Shown here one piece after another: positions 52,822-62,162 of a DNA stretch of 64,000 nucleotides. Below the pieces are notes generated by a model. It was not told the DNA's origin and ran no database searches. It saw only the letters and a list, made by a program, of their open reading frames with translations. The position numbers and the translations under genes are program-made. Origin of the DNA: Bacillus sp. USDA818B3_A (GTDB lineage Bacteria; Bacillota; Bacilli; Bacillales; Cytobacillaceae); the NCBI RefSeq assembly GCF_009928415.1, contig NZ_JAABNN010000001.1:206919-270918 (forward strand). The letters run 5' to 3'. Numbering within the stretch: position 1 is the first letter of the stretch; each line of letters opens with the position of its first letter.

Positions 52822-53283
52822 ATGAGTAACCCAACGATAAAGGAGTTAATTGACCACTATATTTCCCTTTCTTTTCAAGTTCACAAAAAAGGTGAGGCTT
52901 TAATCAAAGGGCAAATTAGCGATGAACTAACAAATGACCAACACTACATATTAAGGTACATTTCTCAAACAAGAGAATGCACTTCATCTGAATTGGCGGA
53001 TGCATTTGAAGTAAATAAAAGTGCGATCACCGCTATTGTTAATCGTATGGCTGACAGAGGATTAATTGAAAGAACCCGTGATGAAAATGATCGGAGAGTC
53101 GTCTATTTGACTTTAACGGAGGAAGGTAACTCGCTTTATCAATCCTGCCAGGAAAAGATTGAACAGCTGGTCATGTCGATTATTACTCAATTTGATCAAG
53201 CTGAGATTCAGAATTTCATTCAAACGTATGAAAAACTTGCCCTTACTTTAGATAAGAAGAAACAGGAAGAAATGGAGGAATAA
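52822..53283 (+). CDS. MarR-family transcriptional regulator
   Basis: 153 aa winged-helix dimeric repressor. The DNA-binding region reads CTSSELADAFEVNKSAITAI with wing RDENDRRVVYLTLTEEG, flanked by the usual dimer helices. It probably binds the 19-bp palindrome before its own gene and releases it on binding a toxic small molecule. It lies 3 nt before an MMPL-type efflux gene, the same order as B. subtilis ydgG-ydgH. RBS AAAAGGTGG precedes the ATG. Confidence 0.93.
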   Translation: MSNPTIKELIDHYISLSFQVHKKGEALIKGQISDELTNDQHYILRYISQTRECTSSELADAFEVNKSAITAIVNRMADRGLIERTRDENDRRVVYLTLTEEGNSLYQSCQEKIEQLVMSIITQFDQAEIQNFIQTYEKLALTLDKKKQEEMEE

Positions 53284-53286
53284 TCT

Positions 53287-56200
53287 GTGAGAACAATCAT
53301 AAAGGGAAAGTGGTTTATTCTTGCCGCTTGGGTCGCTGTCATTGCTGCCCTTTTTATTGCGGCCCCAAATATGGAATCACTTGTACGTGAAAAAGGGCAA
53401 ATTTCTGTGCCTGAAGGATATTCATCCACACTTGCAGCTAAGATTCTTGAGGATGTTCAATCAAGTGAAAATAAAGGTACAGATCTGCAAACCGCCCTTG
53501 TCTTCCATAGTAACAAAAAGCTTACGGAAGAAGACCTTAAGAACGCAGAAAAAGCAGTTCAAATTCTTGAAGAGCAAAAAAATAAACTTGGGATTACCGA
53601 AATCGTTTCTCATTTCAATCAAGAAGAGTTAAAAGATCAACTAGTTTCTAAAGACGGTAAAACCATCCTTGTCTCTGTTAAAGTAACTGCGGATGGCCGC
53701 GAAGCAAAGGATATCTCAAAGGATTTATATGAAGCAATTGATGATACAAAATTAGACCATTATTATACTGGCAACTGGGTCATTAGCGAGGATCTTGTTA
53801 CCAATTCACAGGAAGGCTTGAAAAAAACAGAAGGAATTACTGTGGTCTTTATCTTGGTAGTCCTTTTGCTGGTGTTTAGATCTATCGTTGCTCCAATCAT
53901 ACCGTTAGTGACGGTAGGTTTCAGTTATCTTACCGCTCAATCGATTGTAGGCCTATTGGTGGATCATGTGAATTTTCCGTTATCAACCTTCACGCAAACC
54001 TTTTTGGTTGCTGTCCTTTTCGGAATTGGAACCGACTATTGCATCTTGCTATTAAGCCGTTTTAAAGAAGAAATGGCGAAGAATGAAAGTGTGACAGATG
54101 CCATTGTAGAGACGTATCGAACAGCCGGAAAAACGGTTCTTTTTAGCGGAATCGCCGTCATGATCGGGTTTGCATCAATCGGCTTATCCACTTTTCAACT
54201 ATATAAGTCTGCTGCAGCTGTAGCTGTAGGGGTTGCCATCCTTTTACTTGCCTTAGTAACTGTGGTTCCCTTCTTTATGGCGGTTCTTGGCAAGAAATTA
54301 TACTGGCCTTCAAAAGGTCAGCTTGAACACAGCGACAGTAAGATTTGGGGTGTCATGGGTAAATTTGCGCTGGCACGTCCGTTTTTAGCATTTATCCTTG
54401 TGGTGATTATTTCTGTTCCATTTTTGTTTACTTACCAAGACCAACTATCATTTAACTCACTAGAAGAAATCAGCGATGATTATCCTTCCATTAAAGGCTT
54501 CAATCTTATCGCAGACTCCTTTGGTCCTGGTGAATCGATGCCAACTCAAATTGTTATTAAAAATGATGATCAACTAAATACTTCTGAATATATTACGCTT
54601 ACAGATAAAATTAGCCAAGAACTTCTGAAGGTTCATAATGTAGACACCGTTCGTTCCGCTACCCGCCCGACAGGAACACCAATCGATGATTTTTATATTT
54701 CTAAACAAGCAGCCACACTAGAGGATGGACTAAGCAAGGGGAATGACGGAATTAAAAAAATTAGTGACGGTCTTGCCGAAGCCGGAACTCAGATGGCTAG
54801 TAACCAGCCAAAAATGAAAGAAGCCACAGATGGAATCAGTCAATTAATTACCGGAACGAACCAGCTTCAAACAGGAATGGGCTCCCTCCAAGCCGGGTTG
54901 ACAAAAATTCAAGATGGACTCAAAAGTGGTTCGATGGGGGCAGGCGAAGCACGTAAAGGCTTGGAAGAAATAAAATCTCAGTCTGAAAAACTTTTAGCAG
55001 GATATAAACAATTATTGGAAGGTTATAAGACGGCAAGTTCCGGTCTTGGTACACTTAAAGCAAATTATGATCAAATTGCCGGCGGATTAACTCTCATCCA
55101 TCAAAACCTTGTCAAGACCGACCAAGCCTTTGCAAATCTAGAAAAGCAATATGCTGATATTGTTCAAAATCAAAACTACCAGGCTATTAAAATGACAGTT
55201 GCTGGTGTTAAAACAGCAACAGATCCGACTGCGGACGATCCAAGGGTATCTCTGGTTACAAGTTTAAACACCCTAAATACGGGATTACAGGGTGCTCAAA
55301 ACGGCATTAATACAGCCAATCAAAGCCTGGCTAAAATGCTTACAGGCCAGGGGCAGCTGATCGATGGAATGGGCCAGCTGATTGATGGTATTGGGAAGCT
55401 TGAAGATGGACTTGATCAAATGGAGAAAGGCCAAGGAACCGCCATCGCTAACCTGCCCAAATTCTCAGGCGGATTAGAGGGACTCGCTGCAGGTCAACAG
55501 CAGCTTCTTAATGGCTTCCAAGATATTGGCGGTCAAATTACAAAACTATCAAACGGTTTAACCCAGAGTGCCGATGGTCTAAATCAGGTGTCTGAAGGCT
55601 TAGGCTCAGCACAGAACTATTTATCAGATGTAGCTAAACAAAAACAAAACGGGTTCTATATACCTCAAGATGTGTTAAACAGTAAAGATTTTGAAAAAGT
55701 ATTAGATACCTATATGTCACAGGACCGTAAAGTAATGACCATAGATGTGATTTTTAATAAAAATCCTTATTCTAATGAAGCTATTAATAGTGTATCAGAC
55801 ATTAAACAGGCAGTAACACGGGCTGTAAAGGATACAAAGCTTGAGAATGCAAAAATAGAAGTTGGCGGTGTATCAAGTATGCACCATGACCTTGATAGAA
55901 TTTCAAAGGCCGATTACTCACGGACAGTCATTTTGATGCTCGCAGGAATAAGTATTATTCTCGTCATCCTGCTTCGTTCGCTGATTATGCCGCTCTATTT
56001 AATCGGGTCATTAGTTCTCACCTATTATACTTCTATGGCAATCTCGGAATCTATTTTTGTAAATATCCTTGGGCTTACTGGAATTAGCTGGGCCGTTCCG
56101 TTTTTTGCCTTTGTTATCTTAGTTGCCCTTGGGATTGACTACAGCATATTCTTGATGGACCGATTTAACGAGTATCGGGATATGCCGGTCCAACAAGCGA

Positions 56201-56448
56201 TTCTTCTCTCGATGAAAAAGATGGGAAGTGTCATCATCTCAGCTGCTGTCATCTTAGGCGGTACTTTTGCAGCGATGATGCCATCAGGGGTGCTTTCGCT
56301 AGTAGAAATAGCGACGATTCTGTTGATTGGTTTGGCCTTGTATTCTCTTGTAGTTCTGCCATTGTTTGTGCCGGTAATGGTAAAAACGTTTGGTCAGGCA
56401 AATTGGTGGCCATTTATGAAAAATACTGACAGTCGAATAGACCATTAA
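53287..56448 (+). CDS. MMPL/RND-family efflux transporter (YdgH-like)
   Basis: 1053 aa. Two sets of about six membrane helices, one at residues about 180-370 (with GTDYCILLLSRF) and one at about 875-1035 (with GIDYSIFLMDRF), each preceded by an extracellular part. The second extracellular region (about residues 400-860) is very long and contains many repeats of the form GL-x-x-G-x-x-x-L, predicted as extended coiled helices. Such proteins export lipids or hydrophobic drugs using the proton gradient. The start is GTG behind GGAGGA. Longer than B. subtilis YdgH (about 885 aa), through the helical region. Confidence 0.9.
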   Translation: MRTIIKGKWFILAAWVAVIAALFIAAPNMESLVREKGQISVPEGYSSTLAAKILEDVQSSENKGTDLQTALVFHSNKKLTEEDLKNAEKAVQILEEQKNKLGITEIVSHFNQEELKDQLVSKDGKTILVSVKVTADGREAKDISKDLYEAIDDTKLDHYYTGNWVISEDLVTNSQEGLKKTEGITVVFILVVLLLVFRSIVAPIIPLVTVGFSYLTAQSIVGLLVDHVNFPLSTFTQTFLVAVLFGIGTDYCILLLSRFKEEMAKNESVTDAIVETYRTAGKTVLFSGIAVMIGFASIGLSTFQLYKSAAAVAVGVAILLLALVTVVPFFMAVLGKKLYWPSKGQLEHSDSKIWGVMGKFALARPFLAFILVVIISVPFLFTYQDQLSFNSLEEISDDYPSIKGFNLIADSFGPGESMPTQIVIKNDDQLNTSEYITLTDKISQELLKVHNVDTVRSATRPTGTPIDDFYISKQAATLEDGLSKGNDGIKKISDGLAEAGTQMASNQPKMKEATDGISQLITGTNQLQTGMGSLQAGLTKIQDGLKSGSMGAGEARKGLEEIKSQSEKLLAGYKQLLEGYKTASSGLGTLKANYDQIAGGLTLIHQNLVKTDQAFANLEKQYADIVQNQNYQAIKMTVAGVKTATDPTADDPRVSLVTSLNTLNTGLQGAQNGINTANQSLAKMLTGQGQLIDGMGQLIDGIGKLEDGLDQMEKGQGTAIANLPKFSGGLEGLAAGQQQLLNGFQDIGGQITKLSNGLTQSADGLNQVSEGLGSAQNYLSDVAKQKQNGFYIPQDVLNSKDFEKVLDTYMSQDRKVMTIDVIFNKNPYSNEAINSVSDIKQAVTRAVKDTKLENAKIEVGGVSSMHHDLDRISKADYSRTVILMLAGISIILVILLRSLIMPLYLIGSLVLTYYTSMAISESIFVNILGLTGISWAVPFFAFVILVALGIDYSIFLMDRFNEYRDMPVQQAILLSMKKMGSVIISAAVILGGTFAAMMPSGVLSLVEIATILLIGLALYSLVVLPLFVPVMVKTFGQANWWPFMKNTDSRIDH

Positions 56449-56451
56449 ATT

Positions 56452-56492
56452 AAAAGCACACTGTTTTGATACGGACAGTGTGCTTTTCTTTT
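56452..56492 (+). terminator. Terminator of the marR-mmpL operon
   Basis: Stem AAAAGCACACTGT/ACAGTGTGCTTTT followed by CTTTT. Confidence 0.85.
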
Positions 56493-56630
56493 GCATGATT
56501 TGAAACTTTTCCTGCTCTTCGTTCGTACAAACTAAGGCGGAAGTTTAATTCTGCTACAATGGATTTTTCCCCTGCAAGTCATTTACTATTATAATGTACA
56601 TATGAGATAAAGGAGAAGGAGTGAATAATT

Positions 56631-58079
56631 ATGGGTGTTACCCTAAGTAAGGGGCAAAAGGTAGATTTAACAAAATCTCATCCAGGACTGCAAAATGTTG
56701 TTGTCGGACTTGGCTGGAATATAAGTCAACTAGGCTCTAATTTTGATTTGGATGCCTCGGCCTTTTTATTAGGTCCTTCAGGGAAAGTGAATAGTGATCA
56801 AGATTTTGTCTTTTATAATAACCCTTCAGGCGGCAATGGTTCAATTGTCTATAGCGGTGATAACCGGATCGGCTCAGGAGTACGTGATGATGAACAAATC
56901 AAAATAGATTTAAAGCGAGTTCCTGACCATATCCATCGGATTGCCTTTACGATCACCATCCACGACGCACAAGAAAAACGGCAGAATTTTGGACAAATCT
57001 CTGAATCCTATGTCCGTATTTTCAATGAGCTAACGAATGAAGAATTATTGCGTTTTAACCTTGGCAGAGATTTTACCGTTGAAACAGCCATTGTTGCGGC
57101 AGAACTCTACCGTCATAATGGCGAATGGAAATTCAACGCGATTGCTAGCGGTTTTCAAGGGGGACTAGCGGCATTATGCGGGAATTTTGGAGTAACTGTG
57201 GATGATCCGCCTGCTAATTCTTCAATCCAGCAGCAGCAGAAATATACTACTGCTCAGAGTAACACGAATTACTCTAATTCTTATCAGCAAACTCAAACGA
57301 ATTATGATCCCTACCAACAAGGCCAAGCAACCCAAAATTCGAACCAGCAGCGTGTCCATCTTCAGCCTGATTCATCTTATCGTCAGCCTGCCTATGGGTA
57401 TCCACAGTCTGCTCAAGCTGCCCCTCCCAGCCATTCTGCTTACGGCGGCGACGATATTATGTGCCCGCGCTGCCATTCGTCCAATGTGAGAACAGGCAAA
57501 AAAGGGTTTGGTTTAGGCAAGGCCGCGATTGGTGGTTTAATTCTTGGACCTGTCGGATTACTGGGTGGATTTATTGGGAAAAATCAATTAAAGTTTTCTT
57601 GTAATAGTTGTGGAAATAACTGGTCCCCTTCACAAACAGATTATGTAGAATGGGCAAATAATCAAAAAAGAAAAGCGCAAGAATTATTCCATCGCTATAA
57701 AAGCCAGGATCTTCTAGATGCCGTTGTGGCTGCCTGTGCTTTAGTAGCTATGGCCGATGGATATTTAGATCAATCTGAGCGTCAAAAGATGATTGAATTT
57801 GTCAATCAAAGTGAGGAATTACGCGTTTTTGATTCAAATAAAGTCATTCAAAAATTCAATCAATTTGTATCAAGGATGGAACAAGATCGAATGATGGGTC
57901 GAGCTGAAGCGTTTCGTGCCCTCGGTAAAATCAGAACAAAACCTGAAATCGCTCGATTAGTTGCCCGCTACTGTATTGCAATTGGCTATGCAGACGGTAA
58001 CTTTGATCAAAATGAACAGCAAATGGTTTCTGACATTTGTCGTGAACTTGGTTTAAATCCAGCTGAATTTCTATCTTAG
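56631..58079 (+). CDS. TerD - zinc ribbon - TerB fusion protein
   Basis: 482 aa. Residues about 1-190 are a TerD domain with calcium-binding sequences FDLDASAFLLG and GDNRIGSGVRDDEQI. A low-complexity linker rich in Gln, Asn, Tyr and Ser (about 195-270) leads to a four-cysteine zinc ribbon (CPRCHSS at about 282-288 and CNSCGNNW about 330), split by a Gly-rich hydrophobic loop. Residues about 360-480 are a TerB-like domain with acidic MADGYLDQSE and YADGNFDQNE. The combination joins two components that are separate genes in classic ter clusters. RBS GGAGAAGGAG precedes the ATG. Confidence 0.85.
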   Translation: MGVTLSKGQKVDLTKSHPGLQNVVVGLGWNISQLGSNFDLDASAFLLGPSGKVNSDQDFVFYNNPSGGNGSIVYSGDNRIGSGVRDDEQIKIDLKRVPDHIHRIAFTITIHDAQEKRQNFGQISESYVRIFNELTNEELLRFNLGRDFTVETAIVAAELYRHNGEWKFNAIASGFQGGLAALCGNFGVTVDDPPANSSIQQQQKYTTAQSNTNYSNSYQQTQTNYDPYQQGQATQNSNQQRVHLQPDSSYRQPAYGYPQSAQAAPPSHSAYGGDDIMCPRCHSSNVRTGKKGFGLGKAAIGGLILGPVGLLGGFIGKNQLKFSCNSCGNNWSPSQTDYVEWANNQKRKAQELFHRYKSQDLLDAVVAACALVAMADGYLDQSERQKMIEFVNQSEELRVFDSNKVIQKFNQFVSRMEQDRMMGRAEAFRALGKIRTKPEIARLVARYCIAIGYADGNFDQNEQQMVSDICRELGLNPAEFLS

Positions 58080-58090
58080 ATATAAATGAA

Positions 58091-58130
58091 GAAAAGCCTC
58101 CCTTTCCAAAAAGAAATGGAGGCTTTTTGA
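58091..58130 (+). terminator. Bidirectional terminator between terD-terB fusion and selB
   Basis: Stem AAGCCTCC/GGAGGCTT with inner TT/AA; T-runs on both strands. Confidence 0.8.
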
Positions 58131-58133
58131 TGA

Positions 58134-60017
58134 TTATTTTTTCCATACCCGTTTATTTTCAACGCGTTTAGTAAGACCCAGGCTATCCAATTTCTCTAAA
58201 AATGGAATCATGTATTTTCTTGATAGATCAAGTATATCCTTCGCTGCCCCGACTTCAAATTCTGTTTCTGTGCCATTTTTCAGTTTTTCTACAGCTTCTT
58301 TAAATACATCTCCATGGTAAGCAAATTGCTCATCTAACTGAACAAGCAGCTCTTGTTCTTCAAGGAATTTTTTCAAGTCGTATTCAATAGTATCGGGAAT
58401 ACCTGCAGCCGAAAAGTAATCCTTTAAGTAACGTACCTTCAGCCCATCGCTCTTCAAGTCCTTTAACAAATTTTCCGTACGTTTGGTCCAGTTTTTTGGT
58501 ACATGAGGAACAAACGCCGCTAATGATACAAACTGTTCTCTCCTCTTAAACACTCCATTGGTGATTCCATTTTCCACCACAAAATCAAGTAGTGATTTCG
58601 GGAACCGCTTCTTGAATATCTGCAGCAATTCCGCTTTATTGATTCCGGTCTTCATCGAATAATTTTGATGATATTCTTGGAGTTGATCAAATATATCTTC
58701 TTCGATTGACTCGATTAAGAGCTTCAATGAATACTCCTTAGCATTATATAAAACAAAATCCGGATTAGCTAAATGCTCTGTTAAGGTTGTTTCATCGAGG
58801 GCAGTCCGCTTTATCAGTTCAGTTAACGGAAGGCTTTTGGCTTCCAGCAGTGATGCAATAATCCTTTCCTTAGGTGAACCTGCTTTCTTCTTTTCGAGTT
58901 CTTCAATTGTCTGGTTTCCAAAACGATATTTATTTCCTCTCGGGTCAATCACCCAGCCGCCGCCAATCGTTTCTTGCGGACTTGGACGTCTTAAAATAAA
59001 ACGGTCGCCACGCTTTGTAAGAATCTCCTCTTCAAGCCTTAGCTGGCAGAGGATTTCACCGTTTTCTTCTTTCAGCTCATTTCGATCAAAGAAGACAATC
59101 CGACCCATTACTTCGGCAGTCCCAATGTGCAGCTTAATTGGCATCCGCTGTTTAACGATATGTTCCAAATCCTCGACCACCCGAATCGCAACATCGACTG
59201 TTTTGGTGACAATAAAATGCTCGGAGGAAACTAATACATCTCCCCGATCGATCTCTTCTTTTGAAACGTTTGAGAGGTTGATGGCAGCCCTTTGTCCTGC
59301 ATATGCTTTACCCGCTGGATGATGGTGGACCTGAATTTGTCTCGCTCTTACTTCCAAGCCTTTTGGCATAATTTTTAATACTTGTCCCTCTTCTACTTTT
59401 CCTTCATATACAGTCCCACGAACCACAGTTCCCTGACCTTTTACAGTAAACACCTGATCGATAGGCAGACGAAAAGCCCCTTTGGCATCACGCATCTCTT
59501 GATATTTTAACGTTTGAATAATTAAGTCTTTGATCTCGTTTATGCCTTTTTTGGATAAGCTATCAACTAAAACAAATGGGGCATCCTCAAACACAGTCCC
59601 AGTAAGTTCCCCAAGGATATCATCTTTTACTAGTTCAATAAATTCTTCATCGACTCGATCTATTTTTGTTATGGCAACGATCCCATTTCTGACTCCTAAA
59701 AATTTCAAAATGTCGAGATGTTCCTTCGTTTGCGGCATAACTCCTTCATCGGCTGCAACCACGAGAACCACTAGGTCGATTCCAGCTACTCCGGCGATCA
59801 TTTGGCGAATAAAACGTTCATGACCTGGAACATCAATAACGGAAATTTGTATTTCTTGGTCTTCATATAGAGGGGCAAAACCCAATTCTATCGAAATTTG
59901 TCGTTCCTTCTCTTCTTTTAGTCGATCTGTATCGACATTCGTCAAAGCCTTGGTTAAGGAGGTTTTTCCATGGTCGATATGACCGGCCATCCCAATTGTA
60001 AAATAACGTTTTTCCAA
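58134..60017 (-). CDS. selB: Selenocysteine-specific elongation factor
   Basis: 627 aa. An EF-Tu-like GTPase part with G1 GHIDHGKTS, the ERQISIELGFA switch region, G3 DVPGHERF and G4 ITKIDRVD, two barrel domains, then a C-terminal third (about residues 380-627) of winged-helix repeats that bind the SECIS hairpin in selenoprotein mRNA. This tail separates SelB from EF-Tu. I place the start at TTG 60017 behind GAAGGTG, though GTG 60026 is possible. No selA, selD, tRNA-Sec or selenoprotein gene is visible in the window. Confidence 0.93.
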   Translation of the reverse strand: MEKRYFTIGMAGHIDHGKTSLTKALTNVDTDRLKEEKERQISIELGFAPLYEDQEIQISVIDVPGHERFIRQMIAGVAGIDLVVLVVAADEGVMPQTKEHLDILKFLGVRNGIVAITKIDRVDEEFIELVKDDILGELTGTVFEDAPFVLVDSLSKKGINEIKDLIIQTLKYQEMRDAKGAFRLPIDQVFTVKGQGTVVRGTVYEGKVEEGQVLKIMPKGLEVRARQIQVHHHPAGKAYAGQRAAINLSNVSKEEIDRGDVLVSSEHFIVTKTVDVAIRVVEDLEHIVKQRMPIKLHIGTAEVMGRIVFFDRNELKEENGEILCQLRLEEEILTKRGDRFILRRPSPQETIGGGWVIDPRGNKYRFGNQTIEELEKKKAGSPKERIIASLLEAKSLPLTELIKRTALDETTLTEHLANPDFVLYNAKEYSLKLLIESIEEDIFDQLQEYHQNYSMKTGINKAELLQIFKKRFPKSLLDFVVENGITNGVFKRREQFVSLAAFVPHVPKNWTKRTENLLKDLKSDGLKVRYLKDYFSAAGIPDTIEYDLKKFLEEQELLVQLDEQFAYHGDVFKEAVEKLKNGTETEFEVGAAKDILDLSRKYMIPFLEKLDSLGLTKRVENKRVWKK

Positions 60018-60202
60018 GATAAACACCTTCTTAATCGTTCTACCCTTCTACTGTAGCCTTAAATAGATAATTGTTCAAGCGAACATTTTTAGACAAACTG
60101 AGCTTTCTTTTCACGATTCCTCCACAATATCAGCGTCCACTTTTATTCGGGATATGCTATGTTGAAGTAAAGAAATATTATAACAACAAGGGACGAAAGA
60201 AA

Positions 60203-60583
60203 ATGAAAAAAATAATTATCGTCATGCTTACTGCACTAGCCTTATTAACAGGCTGTCAAAGTAATGACAAGAAAGCAAGCGAAACAAAACATCCCGCTGC
60301 TGAACAGGAAAAGGTGGTAAAAACTGTATCTGCAAGTACTTTCCCTTATCCCAATTTACTCGCTCTAGAAGCACAATCCTATTCACTATTAGTAATCAAT
60401 GCAACCGATGAACAAGCACCCATTGAACAAAATCAACACATCACTGAACACGTGAAAAGTATTTTGAGTTTACCGACTGCAGAAATGGTCCAAAAAGCCT
60501 ACCCCAAACTTGAATTGAACAATGATACTTCGTACATACTTTTTGACCAAAACGGAATCGTACATCAATCTACAAATATATAG
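60203..60583 (+). CDS. Small lipoprotein, unknown
   Basis: 126 aa with an N-terminal lipoprotein signal peptide ending ALLTGC (cysteine at residue 18), a polar Lys/Glu/Ala linker and a globular part of about 80 residues with no recognised motif. The ATG at 60203 follows AAGGGACGAAAG; the frame extends 44 codons further upstream without support. It stands alone between divergent selB and mntH, so no role can be inferred. Confidence 0.78.
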   Translation: MKKIIIVMLTALALLTGCQSNDKKASETKHPAAEQEKVVKTVSASTFPYPNLLALEAQSYSLLVINATDEQAPIEQNQHITEHVKSILSLPTAEMVQKAYPKLELNNDTSYILFDQNGIVHQSTNI

Positions 60584-60622
60584 GAACTCACTGTTTTTTT
60601 ACAAAAGAATCCGCCATCTAAT

Positions 60623-60651
60623 TAAACCAGAACATTCTGGTTTTTTTTTTG
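60623..60651 (+). terminator. Terminator of the lipoprotein gene
   Basis: Stem AACCAGAA/TTCTGGTT followed by TTTTTTTT. Confidence 0.8.
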
Positions 60652-60714
60652 TGTTTTTTCAAAAAAATACAAATTTTATTAGGCAAATATATACACAACC
60701 TACTTAAATTTTAT

Positions 60715-60752
60715 TATAATAAATATAAAGTTTTTGCACGAGGGCAACATTT
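60715..60752 (+). promoter_or_regulatory. Probable MntR operator and -10 box of mntH
   Basis: TATAAT at 60715-60720 is followed by AGTTTTTGCACGAGGGCAAC (60729-60748), whose TTTGC/GGCAA arms resemble MntR sites. It lies at the likely start point, as expected for manganese repression of mntH. The match to the MntR consensus is only partial, and no clear -35 is seen. Confidence 0.4.
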
Positions 60753-60815
60753 GTTGATTAACGAACAAACCTTGCACCTACGAAAGAAAATAAACCGATG
60801 AAGGGATGGTCTACT

Positions 60816-62120
60816 TTGAGCCAGACTAATTCTATCGCAGTTGAAAAGGCTCGCGCCGCAGAACATAAAACGGTTTCTGCTGCAAGGGATGCCATGAATG
60901 GAAAAGTAAAGGGAATTCGTGCACTAATACCTTTCCTTGGTCCAGCCTTTATTGCATCCATTGCTTATGTAGATCCAGGGAACTTTGCCACGAATATACA
61001 AAGTGGTGCCCGTTTTGGTTATAAAATGCTTTGGGTTATTGTATTGGCAAATTTAATGGCCCTGCTCCTTCAGAATATGTCAGCAAAACTTGGTATTGCC
61101 ACCGGAAAAAGTTTGCCCGAGATATGCCGGGACCGCATGCCGAAATGGCTTACCATCATCATGTGGATCGTATCGGAGCTTGCCGCGATGGCAACCGATC
61201 TTGCTGAATTTTTAGGAGCAACCTTGGCACTAAACTTACTTGCCGGTATCCCTATGCTTTATGCCGTCATTATCACTGGTATCGTTACTTATTTAATATT
61301 AATGCTCGAAAAATTTGGCTTTCGGCCGCTTGAAAAATTTATTGCTGCTTTTGCCTTGTTAATCGGATTGTGCTACCTGGTGGAGACGTTCCTGTCACAG
61401 CCTGATTTTTCGCAAATTGCCTACCATAGTGTGGTCCCATGGCTCGGGGGCAAGGAAAGTATCATGCTCGCAGTTGGCGTTATTGGTGCAACAGTTATGC
61501 CGCATGCGATTTATTTACACTCAAGCTTAACACAAAATCGGATCGTTCCTAGAAATGACAGAGAAAAGCTAAAAATTCAAAAGTTTAGTACCAAGGAAAT
61601 TATCATTGCCATGACACTGGCTGGTTTCGTTAATTTAGCGATGATGTATATGTCTGCTTCTGTATTCCATGCAACCGGAGAAAGTCATATCGCTGATTTG
61701 ACGACTGCTTACCATACTCTTACACCACTTCTGGGCTCGGCTGCCGCAAGTGTGTTCTTAATCTCCCTGCTCGCCTCTGGTATTTCAAGTTCGGTGGTAG
61801 GGACCATGGCCGGTCAAGTAATTATGCAGGGCTTTGTTGGCTTTACTATTCCATTGTGGGTACGCCGATTAGTAACAATGGCACCAACCGTTATTATTGT
61901 CGCTTTAGGTGTTGACCCCACACAAACGCTCATTATTAGTCAAGTGATCTTAAGCGTGGTGCTGCCATTTCCGATTATCGCGTTGATTTATTTTACACAA
62001 AAGAAAGAATTAATGGGCGTCCTGACAAATAAACAGATTACCACGATTCTCTCCTGTTTATTTGCCTTAATCATACTTGGACTAAACATTTGGATGGTAG
62101 TACAATTCATCATAAGTTGA
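60816..62120 (+). CDS. mntH: Nramp-family Mn2+/H+ symporter
   Basis: 434 aa with eleven helices. The metal-site sequence YVDPGNFATNI in helix 1 (about residue 50) and AMPH-type MPHAIYLHSS in helix 6 are both present, which defines a true MntH Mn2+ importer. I take TTG 60816, since AAGGGATGG lies 5-6 nt before it; ATG 60798 would lack a ribosome site. Together with the riboswitch-controlled TerC protein it forms the import side of manganese balance. Confidence 0.94.
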   Translation: MSQTNSIAVEKARAAEHKTVSAARDAMNGKVKGIRALIPFLGPAFIASIAYVDPGNFATNIQSGARFGYKMLWVIVLANLMALLLQNMSAKLGIATGKSLPEICRDRMPKWLTIIMWIVSELAAMATDLAEFLGATLALNLLAGIPMLYAVIITGIVTYLILMLEKFGFRPLEKFIAAFALLIGLCYLVETFLSQPDFSQIAYHSVVPWLGGKESIMLAVGVIGATVMPHAIYLHSSLTQNRIVPRNDREKLKIQKFSTKEIIIAMTLAGFVNLAMMYMSASVFHATGESHIADLTTAYHTLTPLLGSAAASVFLISLLASGISSSVVGTMAGQVIMQGFVGFTIPLWVRRLVTMAPTVIIVALGVDPTQTLIISQVILSVVLPFPIIALIYFTQKKELMGVLTNKQITTILSCLFALIILGLNIWMVVQFIIS

Positions 62121-62123
62121 CAT

Positions 62124-62162
62124 AGGAAAACACCATCTTACTCAGGATGGTGTTTTTCCTTT
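62124..62162 (+). terminator. Bidirectional terminator of mntH and the acetyltransferase gene
   Basis: Stem GGAAAACACCATCTT/AGGATGGTGTTTTTCC (one wobble) with T-rich flanks on both strands; it overlaps the end of the convergent gene. Confidence 0.82.
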
